Assembly: GCF_900155685.1 (NCBI RefSeq)
Contig: NZ_LT732548.1
Coordinates: forward strand, 3,096,887-3,160,886
DNA: 64,000 bases
Direction: 5' to 3'
From: Paenibacillus bouchesdurhonensis
Lineage (GTDB): Bacteria > Bacillota > Bacilli > Paenibacillales > Paenibacillaceae
Positions 44,614 through 53,604 of this stretch are shown piece by piece. The position numbers were made by a program, and so were the translations under genes. Under the pieces are notes generated by a model. That model saw only the letters and a list, made by a program, of their open reading frames with translations, made no database searches and had not been told where the DNA came from. The number at the start of each line of letters is the position of its first letter. Positions within the stretch are counted from its first letter, which is position 1.

Positions 44614-45632
44614 TTCGGTTCAGCTAATTTGCTGTTCTTCACAGCCTCCAAGAATGTGATCTTGCTGTAGGCCGTCCCGCCTTGGGCGCTCGGATCAACG
44701 ATGTTCACGTACAGATTATCGTTCTTTACAGCATTAATGCTGCCCCAAATCGGGTTGCCCTGCAATTCCTCCAGCGCTTTCGGCGCTTCCTTATTCTCTC
44801 CGGCCGAAAATTGAACGAACAGGTAGTCCGGATTCATCCCGGACAGCTTCTCCAGCGAAATCATTTGCTGGGCGTTGGCCTGCTTCACTTCCTCCGGTAC
44901 GGCCGCCCCTAAATCCTCGTAAATGGACGGATTAAAGAATACATCCTGCGGATAGATCATCATGCTGCCCGAACGCAATCTAACGAACAACACTGTTTTA
45001 TCTTTCAGGTTCGGGCCGATTTTCTCCTTTAATTCAGTAGCCTCCTGCCTGTACGTCTCCAGCACCTGATTCGCTTGCGACTCCTTGCCTGTCAGCTCGG
45101 CGAGCAGCTTCAAGTTCGCTTCCCAATCCGTGGAAATATGGGATACAGGAATTGTCACGCCGACTTTGCTCAGCTTGTCCAGCGTCTCGGCTGGGAACTT
45201 GGTGCTGGCCAATATGACATCCGGCGCTAGCTTCAGAATAGTCTCGAGGTTGGGCTGCGTCTTCTCTCCGATGGCAACCGCCCCGTCAGTGATCTCGGCA
45301 AATAACGGTTCGAACGCACCGCCCATCGTCATAGCGCCAGTTGGTTTGACATCCAGTACAAGAGCGTCCTCCATCGATTCTACCGACCCGGTGATTACGA
45401 TCTTCTCCGCCTGGGCAGGTACCGTATATTCTTGACCTAAATATTGAATCGTTCTCGTCTCAGCCGCTGCATTCTCTTCTTTTGCTGCAGATTTTCCGGC
45501 AGAAGCGGATTTTTCAGTGGATTGATTTGCTGTGCCTGCCTCAGCGGGCTTGGACTCTTCCTTTGTACCGCACGCGGCCAGACCAAGCATTACTGCCAGC
45601 ACTAAGGCTAACATGGATGATTTCTTAAACAT
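44610..45632 (-). CDS. feuA: Iron-siderophore binding lipoprotein (FeuA-like)
   Basis: Membrane-anchored receptor of the importer, 340 residues. A lipoprotein signal peptide ends at LGLAAC (Cys about residue 20), followed by a low-complexity Glu/Ala/Lys linker and a class III binding domain (about 55-340): QYLGQEYTVPAQAEKIVITG, PDVILASTKFP, NPDYLFVQF. The start at 45632 follows GAGGGGAGA. It heads the feuABC-besA operon behind a Fur box. Both lobes lie outside the membrane. Confidence 0.9.
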   Translation of the reverse strand: MFKKSSMLALVLAVMLGLAACGTKEESKPAEAGTANQSTEKSASAGKSAAKEENAAAETRTIQYLGQEYTVPAQAEKIVITGSVESMEDALVLDVKPTGAMTMGGAFEPLFAEITDGAVAIGEKTQPNLETILKLAPDVILASTKFPAETLDKLSKVGVTIPVSHISTDWEANLKLLAELTGKESQANQVLETYRQEATELKEKIGPNLKDKTVLFVRLRSGSMMIYPQDVFFNPSIYEDLGAAVPEEVKQANAQQMISLEKLSGMNPDYLFVQFSAGENKEAPKALEELQGNPIWGSINAVKNDNLYVNIVDPSAQGGTAYSKITFLEAVKNSKLAEPK

Positions 45633-45683
45633 GTCTTGCTCTCCCCTCATTTTCGATCATCTTTGAGATTGTATCTTTTTCAT

Positions 45684-45698
45684 CGATAATCATTCTCA
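45684..45698. promoter_or_regulatory. Fur box of the feuABC-besA operon
   Basis: CGATAATCATTCTCA matches the 7-1-7 Fur consensus at 12 of 14 defined positions. It lies 52 bases before the feuA start, a position suited to promoter occlusion. Confidence 0.8.
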
Positions 45699-45738
45699 AT
45701 TACAAATTATAAGCCGCTCTGCATGAATGGAACATAGA

Positions 45739-47364
45739 CTAATTCCAGATTACGTTTGGACGATTTCCATGTATGTGAAGCAGCAGATCATCAATCATTC
45801 GGAGACAGGCATAGGCGGAATACTCGCGCCAAGGATCCGAGGAGATCATATAAACGTTGTTTTTGCGGACGGCCTTTAAATCCTGCCATGGCCTGGACAT
45901 TTGCAAGCTTTTCCAATAGCCTAGCGACTCTGGCTCCTGGCATACGTTCAGCAGTATTCTGTCCGCTTCCAGTCCAGCCAGTTGCTCCGTGGAAACGGCT
46001 TGCTCATAGCCGCAGAGCTCCACTCGGCGAGGAACCATATTCAGCTGCAAATCCTCGTACAGCACTTCACGCATTCCCCGCAGAGGGCTTACGTAGCAAC
46101 GCCGCTTATGAATGCTAATCAGGAGCAGCGCATCCCCGCCTAACTCCCGGCTTATCCTTTCCCTCGCTCTCGCGGCCTTGCGTTCGTAATTATTCAGCCA
46201 AACGTCTGCCTCTTGCGAAGCGTTAAGGAACTCCGCCGTCATTTTAAATTGTTCCCGCCAGTCATCCTGGCAGGATATCGTGAATACAGGCGCGATGGCT
46301 TCTAGCTCCTTCCTTTCCGCCTGCTGCAAATGACCATCATCACAGATAATGACATCCGGGCTCGAATGGCGAAGCGCCTCGATATTGGCCGGCCAATCGC
46401 GATTGAACCGATAGGCGCTAAGATGCAGCGGAATGGATGCCCGATGCTTGCGATAGTAATAAGCAGTCCATTTCGGGTGTAGAGGTGCCGCATAGGGGGT
46501 CATGTTAAGCGCCAGCAATTGACCCAGAATCGACGGAGTATAGGCAACGATTTTGCGGCGGCGGTTTTTAATATAAACAGAAGGGGCAACGCCTACCTCT
46601 TTCTTAAATTTTCGGCTGAAGTAAAACTCGTCGCTATAGCCTACCTGAACCGCAACCTCCTTTAACCTGGCTTCCGATTGTAGCATCAGCAGCTTCGCAT
46701 GATTCATCCTGACCTCTGTCATGTAATCGATGGCGCTCAGACCGTAGGTTTTCTTGAATAAATCGACATAATATTTTGGGCTTAGCTCCGCTATGCCTGC
46801 GAGCAGCTCGATACTCAAATTTTGGTAGTAATGGCTGTCAATGAACTCCTTCGTGCGCTCATGCGCTGCACGGGAATGAGACTCCGGAAGGCGGCGGATG
46901 TTCCCCAACAACCGATAAATCAGCTCTTGGAACGCCGACTGTGCACGGAGCCGTTCCAGCGGCTCATCCTGCTCCCAGCAACTGAACATTAATTCGCTCA
47001 ACAGAATCGTCTGAACATTATGGTGAACCGGGAGTTCGCCCGTAACCGGATAATCAACCTTGGCGCCCGAATCATTCAGCACATCAAACCGAATCAGATA
47101 GACCTCGATCTCCTGCCCAGCTTCAACCTCTATTCCAATCGTCTGACCCGGCCTAGCGAAATGCACGGCATCCCCTCTAATCCGGTAATCCTCTAGATCT
47201 AGCTTTAACTGGCCCGCGCCTCGTTTGCACACAATCAGCACCGGCGATTCCACGAGCCGATGCTCCATGCCCTTTCCGCGAATGCAGGTGATTCCGCGAA
47301 GCTTGTACCAAAGCTCAGCAGCCAATATGTATAACGATGGATGATCTATTTTGATATGCGACAT
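45739..47364 (-). CDS. btr: AraC-type activator with siderophore-binding domain (Btr-like)
   Basis: A 541-residue regulator built like Bacillus Btr. It has a cupin-like N-terminal domain (about 20-150), an AraC double helix-turn-helix (about 165-270; LSIELLAGIAELSPKYYVDLFKKTYGLSAIDYMTEVRM, EVAVQVGYSDEFYFSRKFKKEVG), and a C-terminal domain resembling siderophore-binding proteins (about 275-535; IVAYTPSILGQLLALNM, SPDVIICDDG). Btr binds ferri-bacillibactin directly and activates feuABC; the same role is inferred here from architecture and from lying just upstream of feuA. ATG 47364 is 8 bases from AGGAG. Its own promoter carries a perfect Fur box. Confidence 0.88.
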   Translation of the reverse strand: MSHIKIDHPSLYILAAELWYKLRGITCIRGKGMEHRLVESPVLIVCKRGAGQLKLDLEDYRIRGDAVHFARPGQTIGIEVEAGQEIEVYLIRFDVLNDSGAKVDYPVTGELPVHHNVQTILLSELMFSCWEQDEPLERLRAQSAFQELIYRLLGNIRRLPESHSRAAHERTKEFIDSHYYQNLSIELLAGIAELSPKYYVDLFKKTYGLSAIDYMTEVRMNHAKLLMLQSEARLKEVAVQVGYSDEFYFSRKFKKEVGVAPSVYIKNRRRKIVAYTPSILGQLLALNMTPYAAPLHPKWTAYYYRKHRASIPLHLSAYRFNRDWPANIEALRHSSPDVIICDDGHLQQAERKELEAIAPVFTISCQDDWREQFKMTAEFLNASQEADVWLNNYERKAARARERISRELGGDALLLISIHKRRCYVSPLRGMREVLYEDLQLNMVPRRVELCGYEQAVSTEQLAGLEADRILLNVCQEPESLGYWKSLQMSRPWQDLKAVRKNNVYMISSDPWREYSAYACLRMIDDLLLHIHGNRPNVIWN

Positions 47365-47388
47365 ATCCTTCACTCCTACTAATGAAAA

Positions 47389-47403
47389 TGATAATCATTA
47401 TCA
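47389..47403. promoter_or_regulatory. Perfect Fur box of btr
   Basis: TGATAATCATTATCA equals the 7-1-7 consensus at every defined position and is palindromic. It is 25 bases before the btr start. Confidence 0.92.
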
Positions 47404-47475
47404 TAATACGTTAACATAGTTAGAAGCATCTGGTCAAACGCTTGATGGATTCCAGCTAAGACATTCAAATGCAAC

Positions 47476-47502
47476 AAAAAACTGCTGCCCAACGGGCAGC
47501 AG
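47476..47502 (-). terminator. Terminator of the second siderophore-binding gene
   Basis: CTGCTGCCC and GGGCAGCAG pair around AAC. On the minus strand TTTTTTG follows. It lies 57 bases after the stop. Confidence 0.85.
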
Positions 47503-47558
47503 CAATGATGCAAGATTGTTTCTATTGCTACATTACAACGGAGTAAACTCCTCATATC

Positions 47559-48566
47559 TTATTTCAAAATACTCTCAATTACATCGTCGATAATTTGGCT
47601 ATTTGCTATGACACCTGTATAGAGCCAGCTAGATTCATTATCATACTCATAGATCTGGCCGCTCTTTACCGCTGGAAGTCCTGCCCAGATCGGATCGGAT
47701 AACAGCTCTTCCATCGGCACAGCGGAGCTGACAATGAAGATATAGTCCGCATCCAGTTCAGCCAGCTTCTCCAGCGAGATTTGATTCCAGTTCGCTGCTG
47801 CCGAGGCTGACATCTCCTGTACAACTGCCGGTACTTTCAGCCCTAAATCCCGATATAGAACATCCCCGCTGGAAAATTTCTCATGAACGACATAAGTACT
47901 CTTGCCCAGAGGCCACAGGACTGCAGCCGATTTCTCGCCAATAGCGGCTTGCAGTTTCTCCTTTGCCTCCTTCGCCTTCGCATCGTAATCCTCCAACGCC
48001 TTCTTTGCCTCGTCTGCCTTGTTCAATACTTCGCCAACGACCAGGAGTTCCTCCCGCCAATCGTTGTTTTGCTCCGTGCCGACAGAGTATGTAGGCGCAA
48101 TCTTCGAATACTGCTCATATTTATCCCCAGCGACCATTTCTGCACTATCCACAAGGATTAAGTCCGGCTGGAAGCTCAACACGGCTTCATAAGGAAGCTC
48201 TGACGGAATCGTCGGTATATCCTTTAGCTCATATTGCAAATAATTTTGCACCTTCGTTTCTTCGGCCACAGACCACTGTGCTACAGGCTTGACGCCTAAC
48301 GCGACGAGATGATCCTCTAGATAAGAAGCGATAATTCGCTCCGGATTAGCCGGAACCTTTACTTCATGGCCCAGTGCATCCGTAAGCTGACGCTCGGTCG
48401 TCTGCGATCCTGCGGCTTGATTCTCGCCGGAAGGCGCATTTGTATTCTCGCCTGCGCTGCCGTTCGTATTTGCCGGGCTTGATCCGCCAGAACAAGCGCT
48501 TAACAACAATGTCAAGCTCAACAATACAGCTGCGAAGGCAAATTTGTGTTTTTTGTTTCTCTTCAT
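47559..48566 (-). CDS. Second iron-siderophore binding lipoprotein
   Basis: Lipoprotein receptor of 335 residues. The signal peptide ends at LLLSAC (about residue 25), followed by a Gly/Ser/Asn/Ala-rich linker. The class III binding fold has RQLTDALGHEVKVPANPERIIAS, LGVKPVAQWSV, QPDLILVDSAEM and DADYIFIVSS. It is transcribed alone under its own Fur box, with no permease of its own, and probably docks on the FeuBC-like permeases to widen the ligand range, or on a permease elsewhere. The start at 48566 follows GAGGAGA; the longer frame to 48647 runs through the Fur box and is rejected. Confidence 0.9.
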   Translation of the reverse strand: MKRNKKHKFAFAAVLLSLTLLLSACSGGSSPANTNGSAGENTNAPSGENQAAGSQTTERQLTDALGHEVKVPANPERIIASYLEDHLVALGVKPVAQWSVAEETKVQNYLQYELKDIPTIPSELPYEAVLSFQPDLILVDSAEMVAGDKYEQYSKIAPTYSVGTEQNNDWREELLVVGEVLNKADEAKKALEDYDAKAKEAKEKLQAAIGEKSAAVLWPLGKSTYVVHEKFSSGDVLYRDLGLKVPAVVQEMSASAAANWNQISLEKLAELDADYIFIVSSAVPMEELLSDPIWAGLPAVKSGQIYEYDNESSWLYTGVIANSQIIDDVIESILK

Positions 48567-48595
48567 TTCCAATCTCCTCGCCATCCAACTGATAA

Positions 48596-48610
48596 TGATA
48601 ATTATTTTCA
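48596..48610. promoter_or_regulatory. Fur box of the second binding-protein gene
   Basis: TGATAATTATTTTCA matches the 7-1-7 consensus with one mismatch. It lies 30 bases before the start codon, and an overlapping GATAATGATAAT extends the match leftward. Confidence 0.85.
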
Positions 48611-48755
48611 ATAAAGTCAGTATAACCTGAATTTTGAGGATATTCAATCTTAATTAAAGTTGTTCATTACTGCATGCGTGCCTCCCCGCCTGTTCCGACT
48701 TCTCTTCCTGGAATACGCGCTGAGCAGGATAAGCTAGTTATAGCTGGAAGCTATA

Positions 48756-49667
48756 TCAACCATAATCTTTGGCCACGGATTCCTTGAGCGCTTCTACATA
48801 AGCTGCCCCCAGCTTCGAGAGCGGCATGTTCCGATGCGAAATCCAGCCTACATTAATCGTCTCGTCACAGTCCAGCGGCACAGGAATGATGTCGCGACCG
48901 TTCAGATCAGCGCTTAGCACGCCCGTGGATATCGTATAGCCGTTAAGACCTATCAGTAAATTAAACAACGTCGCTCTGTCGTTAACGCGAATGATCTTCT
49001 TATGCGACAGCGTGCTCAAAATTTCCTCCGAGAAGTGGAACGAGTTGAATTCGCCCTGATCAAAGCACAGGAACGGGTAATCATCCAGCTGATCGATCGC
49101 CACGATAGACTGTTTTGCAAGAGGATTCCTCACACTGATAAAAATATGAGGTCTTGCCACGAACAAACTGGTAAACTGCAGCCCGGCATCATCCAACAGC
49201 CTGTTAATGACCTTGGCATTGAATTCATTCAAATACAAGATGCCGATCTCGCTGTACATATGCTTGACATCCTCAATCACTTCGTAGGTTTTCGTCTCTC
49301 GCATCGCCAGCTCGTATTCATCATGCCCATATTGATTCACAAGCTCCACAAAAGCACTGACCGCAAATGCGTAATGCTGAGCCGACACGGAGAAATGCTG
49401 GGGAGCCGGCTTCACGTTCAAATAGCGGCTCTCCAGCAACACAGCCTGCTCCACGACCTGCCGGGCGTAACTCAAAAATTCCGCACCATCCTTCGTAAGC
49501 AAGATGCCTTTATTCGTCCGTTCAAAAATAGTAATCTGAAGCTCTTCCTCTAAATCCTTGATTGCATTGGATAAGCTCGGCTGCGATATGAACAAGCGCT
49601 TCGCGGCTTCGTTCATCGAGCCGCGGGTCGCCACCTCGATCACGTACTTCAACTGCTGAAGGGTCAT
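48756..49667 (-). CDS. LysR-family transcriptional regulator
   Basis: LysR-type regulator of 303 residues. The N-terminal helix-turn-helix is MTLQQLKYVIEVATRGSMNEAAKRLFISQPSLSNAIKDLEEE-type (GSMNEAAKRLFISQPSLSNA). The co-inducer domain (about 90-300) contains SVRNPLAKQSIVAIDQL and GYTISTGVLS. The Ser-rich contact helix and FERTNKGILLTKDGAEFL match the CysL/CbbR-like group, but no target is evident: neighbours are a diguanylate cyclase and a siderophore receptor, neither divergent from it. AAAGGAGG precedes the ATG. Confidence 0.9.
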   Translation of the reverse strand: MTLQQLKYVIEVATRGSMNEAAKRLFISQPSLSNAIKDLEEELQITIFERTNKGILLTKDGAEFLSYARQVVEQAVLLESRYLNVKPAPQHFSVSAQHYAFAVSAFVELVNQYGHDEYELAMRETKTYEVIEDVKHMYSEIGILYLNEFNAKVINRLLDDAGLQFTSLFVARPHIFISVRNPLAKQSIVAIDQLDDYPFLCFDQGEFNSFHFSEEILSTLSHKKIIRVNDRATLFNLLIGLNGYTISTGVLSADLNGRDIIPVPLDCDETINVGWISHRNMPLSKLGAAYVEALKESVAKDYG

Positions 49668-49717
49668 CCTCCATGCCTCCTTTGTCGATGATGAAATAGG
49701 TTTAACTTTGCAACAAA

Positions 49718-49739
49718 CCGACCAGTAAGAACTGGTCGG
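49718..49739 (-). terminator. Terminator of the diguanylate cyclase gene
   Basis: CCGACCAGT and ACTGGTCGG form a perfect 9-base stem with loop AAGA; on the minus strand TTTGTTG follows. It lies 57 bases after the cyclase stop. Confidence 0.75.
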
Positions 49740-49795
49740 CTGTCAACATCGTATGAAGTTAGCTGAAACGAATGAGCAAATGTATGAGTGCAGTG

Positions 49796-51373
49796 CTACG
49801 CCTGAATGATATCATTCAATTCAAAGGCGACGATCTGGTTGCGCCCGCGCTTCTTTGCTTCATACAAGGAGCTATCCGCCTTGGCGACTAGCGCTTCTAA
49901 ATCGGAGGCGTGATCAGGATATGAGGCGACTCCTGCGGAAATCGTCACAATGTCACCGCATGGACTGACCGTGCCTTCCATCTTCGATCTTAGCCTCTCC
50001 GCTACCTTCACCGCATTCTGCTGCATCGTGTCCGGCAGCAGAATGACGAATTCTTCTCCGCCATAGCGGCAGCAAATATGATGGGGCTCCACCGATCCGG
50101 CCATCTGCATCGCCAGAAATTGCAGCACATGATCGCCTTCCGCATGACCGTATGTGTCGTTGACCCGCTTGAAGTGGTCGATATCCAGTAAGATCAGCGA
50201 GAACGGTGTTTCTTCCTCCAGCCACTTCTTCATATGCTCATCCATTCCGCGGCGATTCGTCAGCTTCGTAAGTGGATCAGTCTTTGACTGATGATTGGAA
50301 TAATTAATGCGATTGTGAAGAAAAGCCAGGCTATGAACGAGCGCTTTCTTTAACTGGATGACCTCGTAATACCAGGCAGATATCTTCGCGATATGCTTCT
50401 CTTGATTTTTCTCCGTACTGTTTTCGGTATAATAAGCCAGTTTATGCAGCGGCTGAGCTATTTTATTGGACAGCCAGATGATGAATATAAGCGATACGAA
50501 CAAGAACGGAAAGGAGGTGACGATCATTTTCTTCAGCATTGCCTTCGCAGGAGCTAGTGTAACTGCTGTCTCCCGCTGCGAGACTACGCCCCAGTCCGCC
50601 GTAGGAATATAACTATATCCCGCTAGCATGTCCTTGTTCTTCGTATTGATGACGCGCTCGGCCCCCCGCTGCCCGTTCATCAGCTTCCGAACGACCGGGT
50701 TCCCGTCCACGATATCATTGACGCGGCTTTGATCCTGATGATATATAATGCGCCCGTCCCGGTCTACCACATATACATAGGAGCCGTCTTTATAGAAATG
50801 CTCTCCCAGAATTTCGTTAAGAATGTTCATTTCCTTCAGATAAAGTGTTCCGCCGACCAAACCCAAATAATTATGCTCCTGATCGAAGATCGGATAAGAG
50901 ATAAAAATGATCAAACGCCCGGTGATTCCTGTGTAAGGCTTGGAAATAAGCGGCCTTCTCTCTTCAAGTGCTTCCTTGCTGGAAGGCGACTCCAGTATTT
51001 TTCCTCTAAGATCAAGCGATTGCGGCGATGTCGCCAATACTTTGCCGGCGGCATTGGTTATGGCCACGGAGTTGAAGGTTCGCGTTTGCATTTTCAAGCG
51101 ATCCGCTTCCCGCAGCAGAGCTGCCTCGTCATCCATGATCAAAGCGATTTCCGCAGCGCTCACACTCAAAGTCTGCAATGTCGTTTGAAGGAAGCTTTCC
51201 GTTGTCTGCGCCAGCTTCTCCGCGTACATCCGATTCGTTTCAAGCGTGCTGGTGAGCAGCGTCTGTTTATTTGTATCGTACCCGCTTAATAGGCTGCTGA
51301 TCAGCGTTAATATAAAAGATAATAGAGCAACAAAAACAATCAGGTACCGCAGCGACAGTTTCATTCTTTTCAT
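49796..51373 (-). CDS. Membrane diguanylate cyclase with extracellular Cache sensor
   Basis: Makes cyclic di-GMP. The 525 residues have a transmembrane helix (10-30), an extracellular dCache-like sensor (about 35-285; VYVVDRDGRIIYHQD), a second helix (about 287-308), a short linker and a GGDEF domain (about 365-520). It keeps DPLTKLTNRRGMDEHM, LLDIDHFKRVNDTYGHAEGDHVL and an active-site GGEEF. The residues at the inhibitory I-site position are EPHH, not RxxD, so product inhibition by that site is probably absent. GGGAGA precedes the ATG. No EAL or PilZ partner is nearby. Confidence 0.92.
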   Translation of the reverse strand: MKRMKLSLRYLIVFVALLSFILTLISSLLSGYDTNKQTLLTSTLETNRMYAEKLAQTTESFLQTTLQTLSVSAAEIALIMDDEAALLREADRLKMQTRTFNSVAITNAAGKVLATSPQSLDLRGKILESPSSKEALEERRPLISKPYTGITGRLIIFISYPIFDQEHNYLGLVGGTLYLKEMNILNEILGEHFYKDGSYVYVVDRDGRIIYHQDQSRVNDIVDGNPVVRKLMNGQRGAERVINTKNKDMLAGYSYIPTADWGVVSQRETAVTLAPAKAMLKKMIVTSFPFLFVSLIFIIWLSNKIAQPLHKLAYYTENSTEKNQEKHIAKISAWYYEVIQLKKALVHSLAFLHNRINYSNHQSKTDPLTKLTNRRGMDEHMKKWLEEETPFSLILLDIDHFKRVNDTYGHAEGDHVLQFLAMQMAGSVEPHHICCRYGGEEFVILLPDTMQQNAVKVAERLRSKMEGTVSPCGDIVTISAGVASYPDHASDLEALVAKADSSLYEAKKRGRNQIVAFELNDIIQA

Positions 51374-51526
51374 TCATGAGTCTCCCATTTCAATAGATGT
51401 AGGCAAAAAGAATGCTGCTCTATTTTTTTATGTAAAAACAGAGGGAATTCTTTATCTCGAAACATTTAAAAAATTGTCTAATCCGTTGAATTCTATCATA
51501 TTTACGAATGCTTTTAAACAATGATT

Positions 51527-51568
51527 TTATATAGGCTGCCGCTGCATGCCGTAAGTCATCTCCGCCAT
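51527..51568 (-). CDS. Possible 13-residue peptide frame
   Basis: In the 329-base gap between the GH35 stop and the cyclase start, GGGGGAGG stands 9 bases before an ATG encoding MAEMTYGMQRQPI and a stop. The ribosome binding site is unusually good for such a short frame. No homology is recognised, and the rest of the gap shows no terminator or gene. It could be a chance match or a remnant. Confidence 0.2.
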   Translation of the reverse strand: MAEMTYGMQRQPI

Positions 51569-51702
51569 ATTAAAAGTCCTCCCCCGCTTGGTAATTGCAG
51601 GGAAGGACAAGTAAATTTAGGTATATGTTTTTTGTTCTTATGCCCCCGGGCTGCCCTCGATTTTAGGCAGCATATTGCCTTTAGGAAGATCCTACGAGGA
51701 AA

Positions 51703-53535
51703 TTATTCCTCCTCATCATTGGCAAAATTCAGCACAGCATCGTCCACTTGGGCGACCGTTCCCAAATCGGGCATGTCCGTCAGCTCAATTTCACAGCTCA
51801 CAGGAGCAGAATGAAGCTCGAAGAGGATGATCTCATTCTGTCCTTGGCGCAGCAGCGGACCGGGGACATACAATGTGCGCTGCGGCCCTGCGTTCCAATA
51901 ACGTCCCAGATTGAAGCCGTTAACCCAGGCCATGCCTTTATGCCAGCCGTCAAATCGCAGGAACGTATCGCCAAGCGTCTCCGCCGCGAAGCTTCCGCGG
52001 TAAAATGCTGGCTGCTCTTCCCCGCGCCCTTCAGATGCTGTAGCGGCATCACCTGCATCATATTTAAGCCCCGCCAGAACTCCCGCCTCCAGCGGCAGCG
52101 GCCGAACCGTCCAATCAAATTGGAACTGATTGTCGATGCGCACTCCCTCCGTAATCCCTTTCGCATCGCGAATGAGCGGCCCGTAATTGACGCGCCCCAT
52201 ATTTTCGACGAGAATATCCAGCTTCGCTCCCTCGGCCGGTACGGAAATGTCCAGCGGCTGCGGATTCCAGCGCTCAATGACACCGAGCAGGCGCCCATTC
52301 AGGAATACCTGAGCACGATCGCGCACGTCCTGGATGTACAGCTTCTGGCCGTGACGCGGACCTTTGACAAAGGTGCTGTACAGGATGAACCCGAAGGACT
52401 GCCCGAATTTCTCCATCGGTCGTACGTTTACGCACTGAATTGGCTGGGATAGCTGCTGCAGAGCAGCATCCGTGAACAGCTCCGCCTTCTCCATCAGTTT
52501 TATTTTCCCATAGGAAACCTTCGGGATCGGCTCCGGGAACGGACAGTCCGGTGTAAATCCGTGCTTGGCAAGCACTTCTCTGACAGCCTCCAGCTTCTCC
52601 GTACTGTCACCCCATTCTGACAGAGGAGCATCATAATCATAGCTTGTCGTCGTCGGTTCATAAGTAACGATATGATTAGCCCCATTGTAAAAGCCGAAGT
52701 TGGTTCCGCCATGGAACATATACATGTTGATGGATGAGCCCTCAGTCAGCATTTCATCGAGCACTTTCGCGACATCCGCTCCGTCCCGGACATGGTGATC
52801 CTCCATCCAATGGTCGAACCAGCCGTTCCAGTATTCCATCACCATCAGCGGTTCGTCTTTCCGGTATTCCCGGTATTTCTGAAACGAATCCTTTACCCGG
52901 GAACCGAAGTTAACGGTGGCGTGCACATCAGAAAGTGTGCCTCCAAGGAGCATCTCATCGGTTGGCCCGTCCGAAGTGAATAGAAGAACATCGATGCCCC
53001 GATCGATCAATCCATTACGCAAATAATCAAGATAAGCCGTGTCATTCCCGTAGCTGCCATATTCATTTTCTATTTGAACAGCAATTATCGGTCCGCCCTT
53101 GGTCGAGAGGAGAGGCACAAATTTAGGAATTAACTCATCATAGTAACGATCCACCTTAGCCAGGTAGAGAGGATCGCGACAGCGAACCTGAAGGTCGCTA
53201 TACGATAACAGCCAGGCTGGCAATCCGCCGAATTCCCATTCCGCGCAGATGAAGGGGCTTGGCCTTACAATAACATGCAGTCCAAGCTCTCCGGCCAAAC
53301 GAATAAACGACTCGACATCCGCGATGCCTGCGAAGTCAAACTCTCCTTCTCTTGGCTCATGCACGTTCCAAGCAATATACGTCTCCACCGTATTGAATCC
53401 GCTGGCCTTCAATTTCAATAACCGATCCTTCCAATATTCCGGTACTACTCGGAAATAATGGATCGCTCCCGAAATAATCCGATAGGGCTGTCCGTCCAGC
53501 AAATATTGACCTTGATTCCAAGTAAGTAAGCTCAT
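51703..53535 (-). CDS. GH35 beta-galactosidase
   Basis: Glycoside hydrolase family 35 enzyme of 610 residues, removing terminal beta-galactose from oligosaccharides in the cytoplasm (no signal peptide). The catalytic barrel (1-330) has ISGAIHYFRVVPEYW, NTVETYIAWNVHEP, acid/base Glu in AVQIENEYGSYG (about 154), nucleophile Glu in MVMEYWNGWFDHW (about 231) and MFHGGTNFGFYNG. The rest is beta-sandwich domains with LYIQDVRDRAQVFLNGRLLG and GMAWVNGFNLGRYWNAGPQ. GGAGGAA precedes the ATG. Last of three glycosidase genes behind an ABC binding-protein gene. Confidence 0.95.
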   Translation of the reverse strand: MSLLTWNQGQYLLDGQPYRIISGAIHYFRVVPEYWKDRLLKLKASGFNTVETYIAWNVHEPREGEFDFAGIADVESFIRLAGELGLHVIVRPSPFICAEWEFGGLPAWLLSYSDLQVRCRDPLYLAKVDRYYDELIPKFVPLLSTKGGPIIAVQIENEYGSYGNDTAYLDYLRNGLIDRGIDVLLFTSDGPTDEMLLGGTLSDVHATVNFGSRVKDSFQKYREYRKDEPLMVMEYWNGWFDHWMEDHHVRDGADVAKVLDEMLTEGSSINMYMFHGGTNFGFYNGANHIVTYEPTTTSYDYDAPLSEWGDSTEKLEAVREVLAKHGFTPDCPFPEPIPKVSYGKIKLMEKAELFTDAALQQLSQPIQCVNVRPMEKFGQSFGFILYSTFVKGPRHGQKLYIQDVRDRAQVFLNGRLLGVIERWNPQPLDISVPAEGAKLDILVENMGRVNYGPLIRDAKGITEGVRIDNQFQFDWTVRPLPLEAGVLAGLKYDAGDAATASEGRGEEQPAFYRGSFAAETLGDTFLRFDGWHKGMAWVNGFNLGRYWNAGPQRTLYVPGPLLRQGQNEIILFELHSAPVSCEIELTDMPDLGTVAQVDDAVLNFANDEEE

Positions 53536-53604
53536 GTATATATTTCCTCCGCTAATAATGAGATGTTAAATATGTTGCTTAGAATCCGCCTCACTAACAT
53601 GGAT

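Noticed and set aside
47559..48647. Longer start for the second siderophore-binding protein
   Set aside because: The added residues are translated from the Fur box and promoter region and precede the ribosome binding site before 48566.
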